Origin: ZLKRG46 sp032117915
Lineage (GTDB): Bacteria > Bacteroidota > Ignavibacteria > Kapaibacteriales > Kapaibacteriaceae
Assembly: GCA_032117915.1 (NCBI GenBank)
Contig: JAULYI010000088.1
Location: forward strand, 1 to 25,014
Direction of reading: 5' to 3'
Length of the DNA: 25,014 nucleotides
A program made the position numbers and the translations under genes. The notes beneath the pieces were generated by a model, which worked only from the letters and a program-made list of their open reading frames with translations, did no database searches and had not been told where the DNA came from. Below, piece after piece: positions 1-7,165 of this stretch (position 1 is the first letter of the stretch; each line of letters opens with the position of its first letter).

Positions 1-423
1 GCCGGCATCGACGCGATCCAGAAAGAAGACTCCCATGCCAAGGATCACAGCAATAACAGCGAAGATGTCGATACGGCTGAGTCGTTCCTTGGTGACGACG
101 GCACTCAACAGTGCCACCCATACGGGGGCCGTGTATTGCAGCAGGATGGCATTTGCTGCCGTGGTGAGCTTGGTGGCCATCACGAACAGGACAACCGTAA
201 GCATGTAGCAGACGATACTGCCGATCTGCGCGGCAGACCATGTGGGCTGCGGACGCCGGATCCATGCCAGGATGACGAGCCCGGCTATGGCGCTTCGAGC
301 ACCGGCGATGGTCATCGAACTCAGAGGAAGGGACTTGATCAGCAGGCCACCGGTACTCCACAACACAGATGCAATAGCAAGCGCTGCCAGGCCACGACCG
401 TGCATGGGCGAACGATCGGTCAT
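1..423 (-). CDS. EamA/DMT-family permease, C-terminus cut by window edge
   Basis: I translated the reverse strand by hand and found an open frame of 141 codons that runs off the left edge. It begins MTDRSPMHGRGLAALAIASV and continues with alternating hydrophobic segments. These include STGGLLIKSLPLSSMTIAGA and a later NAILLQYTAPVWVALLSAVV stretch, which is the usual EamA pattern of helix, short loop and helix with the Q-Y-T-A-P-V motif near the end of the first repeat. Family members are ten-helix inner-membrane permeases of about 290 residues that export metabolites or amino acids; only roughly the first half is here. Its ATG overlaps the stop of the preceding gene as ATGA (423-420), so it is the last visible gene of the leftward operon and probably translationally coupled. 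The substrate cannot be inferred. Confidence 0.85.
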   Translation of the reverse strand, partial: MTDRSPMHGRGLAALAIASVLWSTGGLLIKSLPLSSMTIAGARSAIAGLVILAWIRRPQPTWSAAQIGSIVCYMLTVVLFVMATKLTTAANAILLQYTAPVWVALLSAVVTKERLSRIDIFAVIAVILGMGVFFLDRVDAG

Positions 424-1289
424 CGCTCGAATCGGGATTCCTGCTGACGGATCGATCGGATCTGCAGACCGATGGTCTGGCCGTCAGGTGTCTTCATTCT
501 GGCAGGAATATCCAGGGCAATGACAGATGAAGAGCCTACCGGTGGGAGCCTGTTGTCGATCGGGACGGTCACGGTAAAGGCCATGTTCATGTGGACGTCG
601 CCTAGCTGTAGGTCGTCAAGACCGGCCGGACGTACCTTCGTGGCTTTGGCCGTACCGCTGACGATGGCGATCACACCGTTCTCCTCAGTCGTGTCGATGG
701 CCAGGAGTTCAACACTACCCTTCACGTTCTTTTTGTCGATACGGAGTGCATTCCGATCGATGGTGCTCAGGAGGGCCGGCACGTTCATCGACCATTTGTC
801 ACCGGTCTTCACTGCCTTTTTTGTTCCGAGAATGCGACCGGTTTTTTCGCCACCCTCGCGGTGAACGACGTCGTTTAGCACCATGAAGACGCTGTCCGCT
901 ACCGGCTTACCGCCTATCGTGAACACGGATCCCGAATCACTGAACACGGCCGAGATCGTTGTGCCTTTGGCGAGGTACCGCTGCCTGACACCGTCGGTCG
1001 TGACATCGAACTGGCGGATATCGAGCGATTTCTCTCGTTCTTCACCATCGACCGTCACAGACTTGACATCGACAACGGCAACGAGGTCAACCACGCGAAG
1101 TGTTGTCGAATCCAGTACGCGTCCTGTCGGCAACTTCGTAAGCATCTGCTGCTGATCGCTATGCCGCGTGGTGTACTGATATCGGTCGAACTCCTTGATC
1201 TTGCGTCCAAGGTTGAGCGACAGCGGCTGCTGTGCAGTCACGCTTGTGACGGCGATCAGGAAAGCGGCGATGAGAAGGCGAGCGTTCAT
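420..1289 (-). CDS. secreted protein of unknown function, 289 aa
   Basis: The protein starts with a clear Sec signal peptide, MNARLLIAAFLIAVTSVTAQ, with likely cleavage after TAQ near residue 20. The mature part is about 270 residues, beta-rich by composition, with charged and Val/Thr-rich segments, no cysteines and no transmembrane helix. It is therefore probably periplasmic or surface exposed. I do not recognise a catalytic motif; the general layout resembles DUF6263-like secreted proteins of Bacteroidota, which is only a weak suggestion. Its start overlaps the photolyase stop by four bases (ATGA, 1289-1286), and its stop overlaps the start of the EamA permease in the same way, so it belongs to the operon led by the aminotransferase. 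Confidence 0.8.
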   Translation of the reverse strand: MNARLLIAAFLIAVTSVTAQQPLSLNLGRKIKEFDRYQYTTRHSDQQQMLTKLPTGRVLDSTTLRVVDLVAVVDVKSVTVDGEEREKSLDIRQFDVTTDGVRQRYLAKGTTISAVFSDSGSVFTIGGKPVADSVFMVLNDVVHREGGEKTGRILGTKKAVKTGDKWSMNVPALLSTIDRNALRIDKKNVKGSVELLAIDTTEENGVIAIVSGTAKATKVRPAGLDDLQLGDVHMNMAFTVTVPIDNRLPPVGSSSVIALDIPARMKTPDGQTIGLQIRSIRQQESRFER

Positions 1290-2665
1290 AATCCGAGTGA
1301 TGGTGACGAATGTCTGGCAATGTAGGCCTTGACGTCGAACTTTCGGGCGCAGCCGTTGGCATTCATGTAGCGGATCTGGCCGTAGACCGGACGTTCGACC
1401 CAGGCACGATCATGGACACCACCAATGCTCCATGCAACACCGGTGTAGCCATTAGGGTCACGGCCGTCGAGTTCATACTTGTCGTTCAGGTAGATACCAA
1501 TGGCAAGAGCCTCGTCGGGCGTTGACGTCCATTCGAGCAGTTTCTTGGCCCAGTACATGCGCATGAAGCCGTGCATCTTACCGGTATGCATCATCTCCCG
1601 CTGTGCGGCATTCCACAGTGCGTCGTGTGTCTCCGCGCGTTCCCATTGGTCCGCCGTATAGACGTGGTCGCGTGCGTCGGCCCGGTGCTTGTTCAGCGTA
1701 GCCTGGGCCCACGGATGAAATCCTTCGAACTGGTCGTAAGCCGGATTATAGAACGTAAAGTTATCCGCCAGCTCGCGACGAACGATCAGCTCTTCGAGGA
1801 AGGCATCGGCAGACGCACGGAGTGTAGGGTCGGCATCAACTGCCTTGTTCACTTCCAGTGCTGCACGCTGCGGAGCGAGCTGTCCGAAGTGGAAGTAGGG
1901 CGAGAGGTCCGACTGTGCGGGCTTTGTTGGGTCGTTGCGGTCCGTGTCATACGTCCGCAGCCGTCCCACAAATCGATGCAGCGCATCCGTTGCAGCTCGT
2001 TCACCGGGCAGGAAGGACGTTACTTCGCCTACCGAGGTATCCACCTGCAGCGTTGCCATCGCGGCAGCCAGATCGAATGGCCGTTCGGGTATCGACGGAT
2101 AGGGATGGCTATCCAGGGCAGGGAAGTCCGTCAGGTAGGCCGGCAACAGCCGGTTGATCTTGGGTCGAAGCGTATAGGCCCCGTATTCCTGTTTCGGGCT
2201 GGCAATCCATATCGGCACGACGTTATGCGCATCGACCTGCACGAAGGGTACCGTCGTACGGTCACGCACCGCGTCAACCCATTGCCCCTTGATCCGTAAG
2301 GGCTCGATATCGGTTACAAGAAGGGAGGGGGCATGGCGCTCGCAGTAAGCGGGCAGTACCTCCGGCGGCGCTCCGTAGAGAACATCGAAGGCCATACCGT
2401 GCGTGGCAAACGCTTGTGCAAGCTGTTCCAGACCTCGCAGCATGAAGCCATACTGTCTGATGGTCGCATCCAGATACGTCGGCACCAGGCAGAAGACGAC
2501 GCGGAGCGGCACGTGGCGGGCGTTCGCTTCTTGCTGCGCGTGAAGCAGGGCCCAGTTATCGGCGATACGACGTTCGCGGTTGATCCAGTAGATGACGGGA
2601 CCGTTGGTTGTGGCTGCATCTGTTGATGCACGGAGCCAGCGAATCCGTGATGCGTCAACGATCAT
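1286..2665 (-). CDS. phr: class II CPD (deoxyribodipyrimidine) photolyase
   Basis: This flavoprotein would split cyclobutane pyrimidine dimers in DNA using blue light, with FAD as cofactor. Length (459 aa) fits the class II family. The N-terminal Rossmann-like domain starts at VIYWINRERRIADNWALLHA (24-43). The helical FAD domain carries the class II signatures RRELADNFTFYNP (296-308), MHTGKMHGFMRMYWAKK (359-375) and DGRDPNGYTGVAWSIGG (400-416). The ATG at 2665 overlaps the stop of the upstream LiaF-like gene (ATGA). Pairing with an envelope-stress-type protein suggests a light or envelope stress operon, but that is inference. No truncation or missing motif was seen. Confidence 0.95.
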   Translation of the reverse strand: MIVDASRIRWLRASTDAATTNGPVIYWINRERRIADNWALLHAQQEANARHVPLRVVFCLVPTYLDATIRQYGFMLRGLEQLAQAFATHGMAFDVLYGAPPEVLPAYCERHAPSLLVTDIEPLRIKGQWVDAVRDRTTVPFVQVDAHNVVPIWIASPKQEYGAYTLRPKINRLLPAYLTDFPALDSHPYPSIPERPFDLAAAMATLQVDTSVGEVTSFLPGERAATDALHRFVGRLRTYDTDRNDPTKPAQSDLSPYFHFGQLAPQRAALEVNKAVDADPTLRASADAFLEELIVRRELADNFTFYNPAYDQFEGFHPWAQATLNKHRADARDHVYTADQWERAETHDALWNAAQREMMHTGKMHGFMRMYWAKKLLEWTSTPDEALAIGIYLNDKYELDGRDPNGYTGVAWSIGGVHDRAWVERPVYGQIRYMNANGCARKFDVKAYIARHSSPSLGL

Positions 2666-3417
2666 ACATGGATCTCCAGTCCGCCCAGCACCACGGTTGT
2701 GTTGACGATCAGCGTTGGAGCGATCACATTGTCGCCGCGCTGGTCTGCGGTCCTGTTGTCGATACCACCAAGGATCGGCGTACCGTTGGTGATGACGCGC
2801 CAGTGCGGGGGAACGCGGATCTCGATGCCGCCCATGATGGCTGTGGCAGACAGCGTGGCTGTCTCGCGGATCTCGGCATTGCGGAGGTCAAGATCGATAC
2901 CGCCGGCAATGGCCGTCAGTTCGCCTCCCTGGAAGTCCTGTGACGACGATCGAACGTCGGAGCCACCAAAGAAGGCAGATTGTTTGATGGTCTGCTCTGC
3001 GTTCTCACCGCCATGAGCCATGGCGCTGAACATCTGCTCTATCGTTTTTTTTTTTCGCAGGCCCCAGATGATGGACAGGCCAAATGCTACGAGGATCAGC
3101 GACCAGAAGGCGGCCCAGAATGACCCCTCGAGCAGACCAAGCTTGTAGGCCTGCAGCAGCGCTCCGATGCTAAACAGGAAGACGGGGCGGGCAAACGTGC
3201 GACGCGAGACGAGCTGGACGAGTGCGCCAACCATGATGATGGACGGCCAGTAGGTGCCGAGCAGTCGACTGAACTCGATAAGACCAAGGACGTCGAGGAA
3301 GAGGCCCGAACCGACGATGATAAACGTCAGACCGATCCAGAAGCCGCAGCCGACGTTGCCTGATCGGTCGAAGTTGACGTTGACGTTCGTATGCATGGTT
3401 GGACGTTGATGGTCCAT
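2662..3417 (-). CDS. LiaF-like membrane protein with A11 homopolymer tract
   Basis: The protein of 251 residues has four predicted membrane segments (about 25-42, 54-71, 77-92, 103-120) resembling the LiaI/LiaF-like transmembrane domain. A soluble C-terminal part (147-251) follows, with the LiaF C-terminal pattern of repeated G-G-I/L-E/D turns: AGGIDLDLRNAEI, IMGGIEIRVPPHW, ILGGIDNRT, VVLGGLEIHV. LiaF proteins act at the inner membrane in cell-envelope stress sensing; no cognate two-component system is present here. The start at 3417 is supported by AGGAG six bases upstream. The gene lies 13 bases after the aminotransferase and overlaps the photolyase start. The linker between the two domains (R121-K-K-K-T) is encoded across an 11-A run (3045-3055), which could slip. 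Confidence 0.85.
   Translation of the reverse strand: MDHQRPTMHTNVNVNFDRSGNVGCGFWIGLTFIIVGSGLFLDVLGLIEFSRLLGTYWPSIIMVGALVQLVSRRTFARPVFLFSIGALLQAYKLGLLEGSFWAAFWSLILVAFGLSIIWGLRKKKTIEQMFSAMAHGGENAEQTIKQSAFFGGSDVRSSSQDFQGGELTAIAGGIDLDLRNAEIRETATLSATAIMGGIEIRVPPHWRVITNGTPILGGIDNRTADQRGDNVIAPTLIVNTTVVLGGLEIHV
3045..3055 (-). repeat. 11-base poly-A tract inside the LiaF-like gene
   Basis: The + strand shows eleven consecutive T (eleven A in the coding strand), a rare run for a GC-rich chromosome. It falls between the last membrane helix and the soluble domain. Reading the frames by hand, loss of one A gives an immediate TAG two codons later, and gain of one A gives a TGA after about fourteen codons. 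Either slip would leave only the membrane part. Confidence 0.9.
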
Positions 3418-3430
3418 GACTGTCTCCTGG

Positions 3431-4612
3431 TCAATGATTCGACGCCAGCGTACGCTCGATCCGCGCGATTGTTTCGACCACTGTGTGGATCTGTTCCGGC
3501 ATCAGCTCGGGAAAGATCGGCAGTGAAAGTACGGTGTCGGCCAATGCATTTGAAACATGGAAGTCCGCATCGTTGCAGTTCAGGGACCCATAGCATGCTT
3601 GCCGGTGGAAAGGTACCGGATAGTAGATCTCGCTGCCGATGCCTTCAGCTTGCAATGCTGCTCGGAGTGCGTCACGGTTCGCAGAACGGATCGTGTACTG
3701 GTTGACGATATGGTGATCGTCATGGCCGGTATCGGCATGGATCATCTTTGGCAGCAGGATCGTATTTCCTTCGTCAAAGCGTGTGCGTCCGGGTGCTTTG
3801 GCCAGGCCGGCCTCCATGAACAGCTGCTCGTAGAGGGCCGCATTGCGGCGGCGTGCAGCATGCCATGACGGAAGGTGCGGGAGCTTTACGCGAAGCACCG
3901 CTGCCTGCATGGCATCGATGCGGAAGTTTCCACCGATGAAGGCGTGATAGTAGCGCGGCTCCATACCGTGATTACGGAGCTGACGCAGGTGGGTCGCCAG
4001 AGCATCGTCATTGGTCGTGATCAGTCCGGCGTCGCCGAACGCACCAAGGTTCTTCGTCGGGTAGAACGAGAAGCAGCCCATCATGCCGATCGAGCCGACG
4101 CGGCGCCCATGACGGTCCTGCGTACCGATAGCCTGTGCAGCATCTTCGATCACGGCTATGCCATGCTCATTGCCGATGGCCATGATGGCATCCATGTCGG
4201 CGCTCTGACCGAACAGGTGCACTGGGACGATAGCTTTCGTGCGGGGGGTGATCGCTGCCTTCACCTCGAGCGGGTCGATATTCATCGTCACCGGGTCCAC
4301 GTCCACGAAGACGGGCGTGGCACCCGTGCGGGAGACGCATCCGGCTGTGGCAAAGAATGAGAACGTGGGGACGATCACTTCGTCACCCGGGCCGCACTCC
4401 AGAGCCATGAAGGCCATCAGCAGAGCATCCGTACCGCTCGACACGCCAATGGCATGTTTCACGCCGAGATAGGCCTCGAGTTCGCGCTCAAGGGCATCGA
4501 CTTCCGGGCCCAAGATGCAGACTTGCGAGGCGGCAACGCGGACGACGGCGTCTTCAAGCTCAGTCTTGAGCGTTGCATACTGTAATTTGAGGTCGAGCAG
4601 AGGTACAGGCAT
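3431..4612 (-). CDS. DegT/DnrJ/EryC1-family PLP-dependent aminotransferase
   Basis: This family transfers an amino group to keto-sugar nucleotides in surface polysaccharide or antibiotic sugar pathways. I chose the start giving MPVPLLDLKLQY, since the frame upstream is low-complexity and runs antisense through the Rieske gene. From that start the protein has 393 residues, normal for the family. Visible marks are GVSSGTDALLMAF (56-68, phosphate-binding turn), VIVPTFSFFATA (79-90), VIEDAAQAIG (154-163, with the PLP-nitrogen Asp157), and FSFYPTKNLGAFGDAG (181-196, with the Schiff-base Lys187). It is the first gene of the leftward five-gene operon and has a good Bacteroidota-type promoter about 30 bases upstream. 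Which sugar it acts on cannot be told, because no sugar epimerase or dehydratase is nearby. Confidence 0.93.
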   Translation of the reverse strand: MPVPLLDLKLQYATLKTELEDAVVRVAASQVCILGPEVDALERELEAYLGVKHAIGVSSGTDALLMAFMALECGPGDEVIVPTFSFFATAGCVSRTGATPVFVDVDPVTMNIDPLEVKAAITPRTKAIVPVHLFGQSADMDAIMAIGNEHGIAVIEDAAQAIGTQDRHGRRVGSIGMMGCFSFYPTKNLGAFGDAGLITTNDDALATHLRQLRNHGMEPRYYHAFIGGNFRIDAMQAAVLRVKLPHLPSWHAARRRNAALYEQLFMEAGLAKAPGRTRFDEGNTILLPKMIHADTGHDDHHIVNQYTIRSANRDALRAALQAEGIGSEIYYPVPFHRQACYGSLNCNDADFHVSNALADTVLSLPIFPELMPEQIHTVVETIARIERTLASNH

Positions 4613-4641
4613 GATGGCAGGCAAGGAAATGACAGGAACCA

Positions 4642-4670
4642 CAAAACTACGGGGAATGAACCGACGGCAA
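4642..4670 (-). promoter_or_regulatory. predicted Bacteroidota-type promoter of the aminotransferase operon
   Basis: Reading the minus strand, TTG (4670-4668) is followed after 18 bases by TAGTTTTG (4649-4642), an exact match to the Bacteroidota -7 consensus TAnnTTTG with acceptable spacing to a -33 TTG. The implied transcription start near 4635 leaves a leader of roughly 25 bases before the ATG at 4612. It overlaps the 5' end of the divergent Rieske gene. Confidence 0.5.
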
Positions 4671-5075
4671 GTCATCGGCGGCGTTTTTACGCTTCTTGGT
4701 GGTGTTGCTGCCATGGCTGCCCTCAAGCGATACCTTCGGCCGACACCACTGGATGGTCCAAGGGCTGTGGTTGTGGGTGACGCTGCCGACCCACGCTTTG
4801 CACCGGGTATGGCCACAATGGCCGAGGCCGAGGGGGTACCGGTCTTCATCCGGCGGGACAGTAGTGGTGCCGTTACGGCACTGCGGCCCACCTGTACGCA
4901 TCAGGGATGTCCGCTGAAGCTCGAGGCCGACCATCTGGCCTGCCCATGTCACGGCGGCAAGTTTTCGCTCGACGGTACTCCCGTCCAGGGGCCGCCGAAG
5001 GTGCCGCTCCAGACGCTGCCTGCCGAGGTGCGCCGGGGTAAGCTCGTGGTAACGCTGGGGCCTGACGATGTTTGA
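4656..5075 (+). CDS. Rieske [2Fe-2S] protein, cytochrome b partner
   Basis: This is the iron-sulfur subunit of a quinol-oxidising Rieske/cytochrome b complex. From the start MNRRQVIGGVFTLLGG (139 aa) it shows a Tat-like twin arginine and a single N-terminal membrane anchor (about 7-23). A soluble Rieske domain follows with CTHQGC (80-85) and CPCHG (96-100). Cluster ligands are therefore Cys80, His82, Cys96 and His99, and Cys85/Cys98 can form the usual disulfide, so the cluster site is complete. Alternative upstream starts are at 4611, 4614 and 4629; 4611 has AGAGG seven bases before it but would overlap the divergent aminotransferase start. The gene overlaps cytochrome b by eight bases (ATGTTTGA), so the two subunits are coupled. 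Confidence 0.9.
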   Translation: MNRRQVIGGVFTLLGGVAAMAALKRYLRPTPLDGPRAVVVGDAADPRFAPGMATMAEAEGVPVFIRRDSSGAVTALRPTCTHQGCPLKLEADHLACPCHGGKFSLDGTPVQGPPKVPLQTLPAEVRRGKLVVTLGPDDV

Positions 5076-5916
5076 GCGTGTGATCACTACCGTTCGCTGG
5101 ACTGCGATGATCGCGTTGTTGATCGTTGTCGTGACCGGCGTGCTGCTCTCGATGTACTATGTGCCATCCACTGCAGGCGACTCACTGTCTGATGCAGCAG
5201 CGTCGGTGCGATTCATCAGCAGTAGCGTCGTCGGTGGCCCGGTCGTGCGTGCCGTGCATCATCATGCGACATCGCTTTTGGTTGCTTCCGTTCTAGTCTG
5301 GGTTGGTCTGATGGTGTGGCAGTGGCGTGACGACCGTCGCCGCTGGTGGCTCGGCATCGGGCTCGCGGTGATCGCCCTTGTGGGAGCGTGGACGGGGCGC
5401 CTGTTACCGGATGATGCCTATGCCGCTACGTCCAGAGAAGTGATGCGGTACGCGTTGAGGGAGGCCCACGGCGGCGACCTTCTGGCAACACTGTTGAGTT
5501 TGAAGACGCTGCCCACCTTGGCACTGGCCAATGCCTATGCCATGCACGCCATCGTCCTGCTGATCGCCAGTGGTATTGTGATTGCGAAGCTCAGACGAGA
5601 CTCCGATGCTGGACCGACAAGGATCACATTGGCTGCTGCAATATGCGTGGGCGTCGTGGTCATGCTCGTCCGGACGATGCCCCTTGGTTTACCCGGCGAC
5701 GGGTCTGACGTCGCCCCCTCGCGTCCCTGGTGGATGTTTCTGCCGATCCATCACATCACCGACGGACTTGGTGCCGAGCTAACGTCGATCTTGACGTGGG
5801 GTCTGCTTGCGGCTCTCGTGAGCGCGCCCTGGTGGATCCATCGGATCTCCGCACGGACACGATTGCTACTCGTTGCCTGCGCTACGATTCTCTTTGCAGG
5901 ACTGCTGTTCGCATGA
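5068..5916 (+). CDS. cytochrome b-like subunit lacking the second haem ligands
   Basis: The 282-residue membrane protein follows the Rieske gene and has about seven helices. The cytochrome b N-terminal landmarks are clear: SMYYVPSTAGDSLSDAAASV (28-47), GPVVRAVHHHA (57-67), and WTGRLLPDDAYAATS (108-122), equivalent to the TGxLLPxDxxA loop. Helix B has the first haem ligand His64 (three after Arg61) and helix D has His160. The second ligands, expected 14 residues later, are Trp78 and Lys174. So the bL site looks intact while the bH site is missing. The PEWY quinol-site motif is replaced by P-W-W-M (220-223) before FLP. It is shorter than a full mitochondrial-type cytochrome b (about 380-430 aa). 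No cytochrome c1 gene is adjacent. Confidence 0.85.
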   Translation: MFERVITTVRWTAMIALLIVVVTGVLLSMYYVPSTAGDSLSDAAASVRFISSSVVGGPVVRAVHHHATSLLVASVLVWVGLMVWQWRDDRRRWWLGIGLAVIALVGAWTGRLLPDDAYAATSREVMRYALREAHGGDLLATLLSLKTLPTLALANAYAMHAIVLLIASGIVIAKLRRDSDAGPTRITLAAAICVGVVVMLVRTMPLGLPGDGSDVAPSRPWWMFLPIHHITDGLGAELTSILTWGLLAALVSAPWWIHRISARTRLLLVACATILFAGLLFA

Positions 5917-5926
5917 TGCCGTTTGG

Positions 5927-5934
5927 TAGTTTTG
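5927..5934 (+). promoter_or_regulatory. predicted promoter -7 element for alanine dehydrogenase
   Basis: TAGTTTTG matches TAnnTTTG exactly and is identical to the -7 element of the aminotransferase operon. It lies 55 bases before the alanine dehydrogenase ATG, just after the cytochrome b stop. A weak -33 (TTC at 5908-5910) is 16 bases upstream. This suggests that alanine dehydrogenase is transcribed on its own despite following the Rieske/b pair. Confidence 0.45.
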
Positions 5935-5989
5935 CGACCTACCTTCTAACTCATTTCGATCACCCACCCACACTAAGCAGGTCGTTCCC

Positions 5990-7105
5990 ATGCTCATCGG
6001 CGTTCCCAAGGAAATCAAGAACAACGAAAAGCGCGTTGCGCTGACGCCCAACGGCGCAGAAACGCTCATCGCCAACGGTCATAGCGTCATCATCGAACAC
6101 AATGCCGGTGTCGGCAGCGGCTTCAGCAACGAGCAATACGTTGCTGCTGGCTGCACGATCATCGAAACGGCCGCCGAAGTTTGGGCGAAGGCCGACATGA
6201 TCATGAAGGTCAAGGAGCCGATCGCTCCCGAGTATCCGCACATCCGCAAGGGACAGACGTTGTTCACGTACTTCCACTTTGCTGCGTCCCGCGAGCTGAC
6301 CGAGGCGATGGTGAACAATGGCTCGACCTGCATCGCGTATGAAACGGTGCAGAAGGCCGACGGATCGCTGCCCCTGCTTATTCCCATGAGCGAAGTAGCC
6401 GGACGCATGGCTCCGCAAGAAGGTGCCAAGTACCTCGAGCATCCGATGGGTGGTCGCGGTGTGCTGCTGGGTGGCGTGCCCGGCACGAAGCCCGCAACAG
6501 TAATGGTCCTTGGTGGCGGCATCGTTGGTATCAACGCAGCCAAGATCGCTGCCGGTTTCGGTGCAAACGTGACCATCTTCGACACGAACCTGTATCGTCT
6601 TCGCTACCTGGATGACGTGATGCCGAAGAACGTCAATACGGCCATGTCAACCCGTGCCAACATCAAGCAAGCCCTGCCCGATGCCGATCTCGTCATCGGT
6701 GGTGTGCTCATTCCGGGTGCCAAGGCCCCTTACCTCATCACCCGCGACATGCTGTCGTTGATGAAGGAAGGCTCCGTCATCGTCGACGTTGCCGTTGACC
6801 AGGGTGGATGTGTAGAGACCACGCGTGCTACCACGCACCAGGAGCCCACATATGTGGTCGATGGCGTTGTGCACTACTGTGTGGCCAACATGCCGGGCGC
6901 TGTGCCGTACACGTCAACGATCGCCCTTACAAATGCTACGCTGCCCTATGCCGTGCAGCTTGCAAACCACGGATGGGAAGCAGCGGTGCGTTCCAATAAG
7001 GAGCTCGAGCTTGGCTTGAATGTTGTTGACGGTAAGATCGTCTATGAAGCCGTCGCCGAAGCATTCGAAATGCCATATACCCCTCTTGCAAGCATCCTCG
7101 GATAA
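5990..7105 (+). CDS. ald: alanine dehydrogenase
   Basis: This cytosolic enzyme converts L-alanine and NAD+ to pyruvate, ammonium and NADH, and the reverse. The protein is 371 residues, the usual length, and opens with the family signature MLIGVPKEIKNNEKRVALTP. Substrate residues Arg15, Lys75 (in MKVKEP) and His96 (in TYFHFA) are present. The NAD-binding fold has GGGIVGINAA (175-184) and Asp198 after the second strand, and the catalytic Asp270 lies in VDVAVDQGG. A GCAGG sequence sits eight bases before the start. Its neighbours give no sign of a dedicated amino-acid operon, and a likely promoter lies directly upstream. Confidence 0.97.
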   Translation: MLIGVPKEIKNNEKRVALTPNGAETLIANGHSVIIEHNAGVGSGFSNEQYVAAGCTIIETAAEVWAKADMIMKVKEPIAPEYPHIRKGQTLFTYFHFAASRELTEAMVNNGSTCIAYETVQKADGSLPLLIPMSEVAGRMAPQEGAKYLEHPMGGRGVLLGGVPGTKPATVMVLGGGIVGINAAKIAAGFGANVTIFDTNLYRLRYLDDVMPKNVNTAMSTRANIKQALPDADLVIGGVLIPGAKAPYLITRDMLSLMKEGSVIVDVAVDQGGCVETTRATTHQEPTYVVDGVVHYCVANMPGAVPYTSTIALTNATLPYAVQLANHGWEAAVRSNKELELGLNVVDGKIVYEAVAEAFEMPYTPLASILG

Positions 7106-7114
7106 GATGTAGAT

Positions 7115-7132
7115 AGGGGGCTTTGGCCTCCT
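7115..7132 (+). terminator. possible weak terminator after ald
   Basis: AGGGGGC and GCCTCCT can pair, with one G-T wobble, around a four-base loop ten bases after the ald stop. The downstream tail has only three consecutive T, so this would be an inefficient terminator at best. The next gene follows after 60 bases and could be read through. Confidence 0.25.
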
Positions 7133-7165
7133 GCGCATTTCATCACTGACAATTGGAGCGGCACC

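Noticed and set aside
1571..2299. Plus-strand open frame (242 codons) inside the photolyase region
   Set aside because: The photolyase on the other strand has complete family signatures; this frame shows none and has no start context.
4581..4587. TAATTTG as a Rieske promoter
   Set aside because: It is one base short of TAnnTTTG and the nearest upstream TTG is only 14 bases away, so the match is not good enough.
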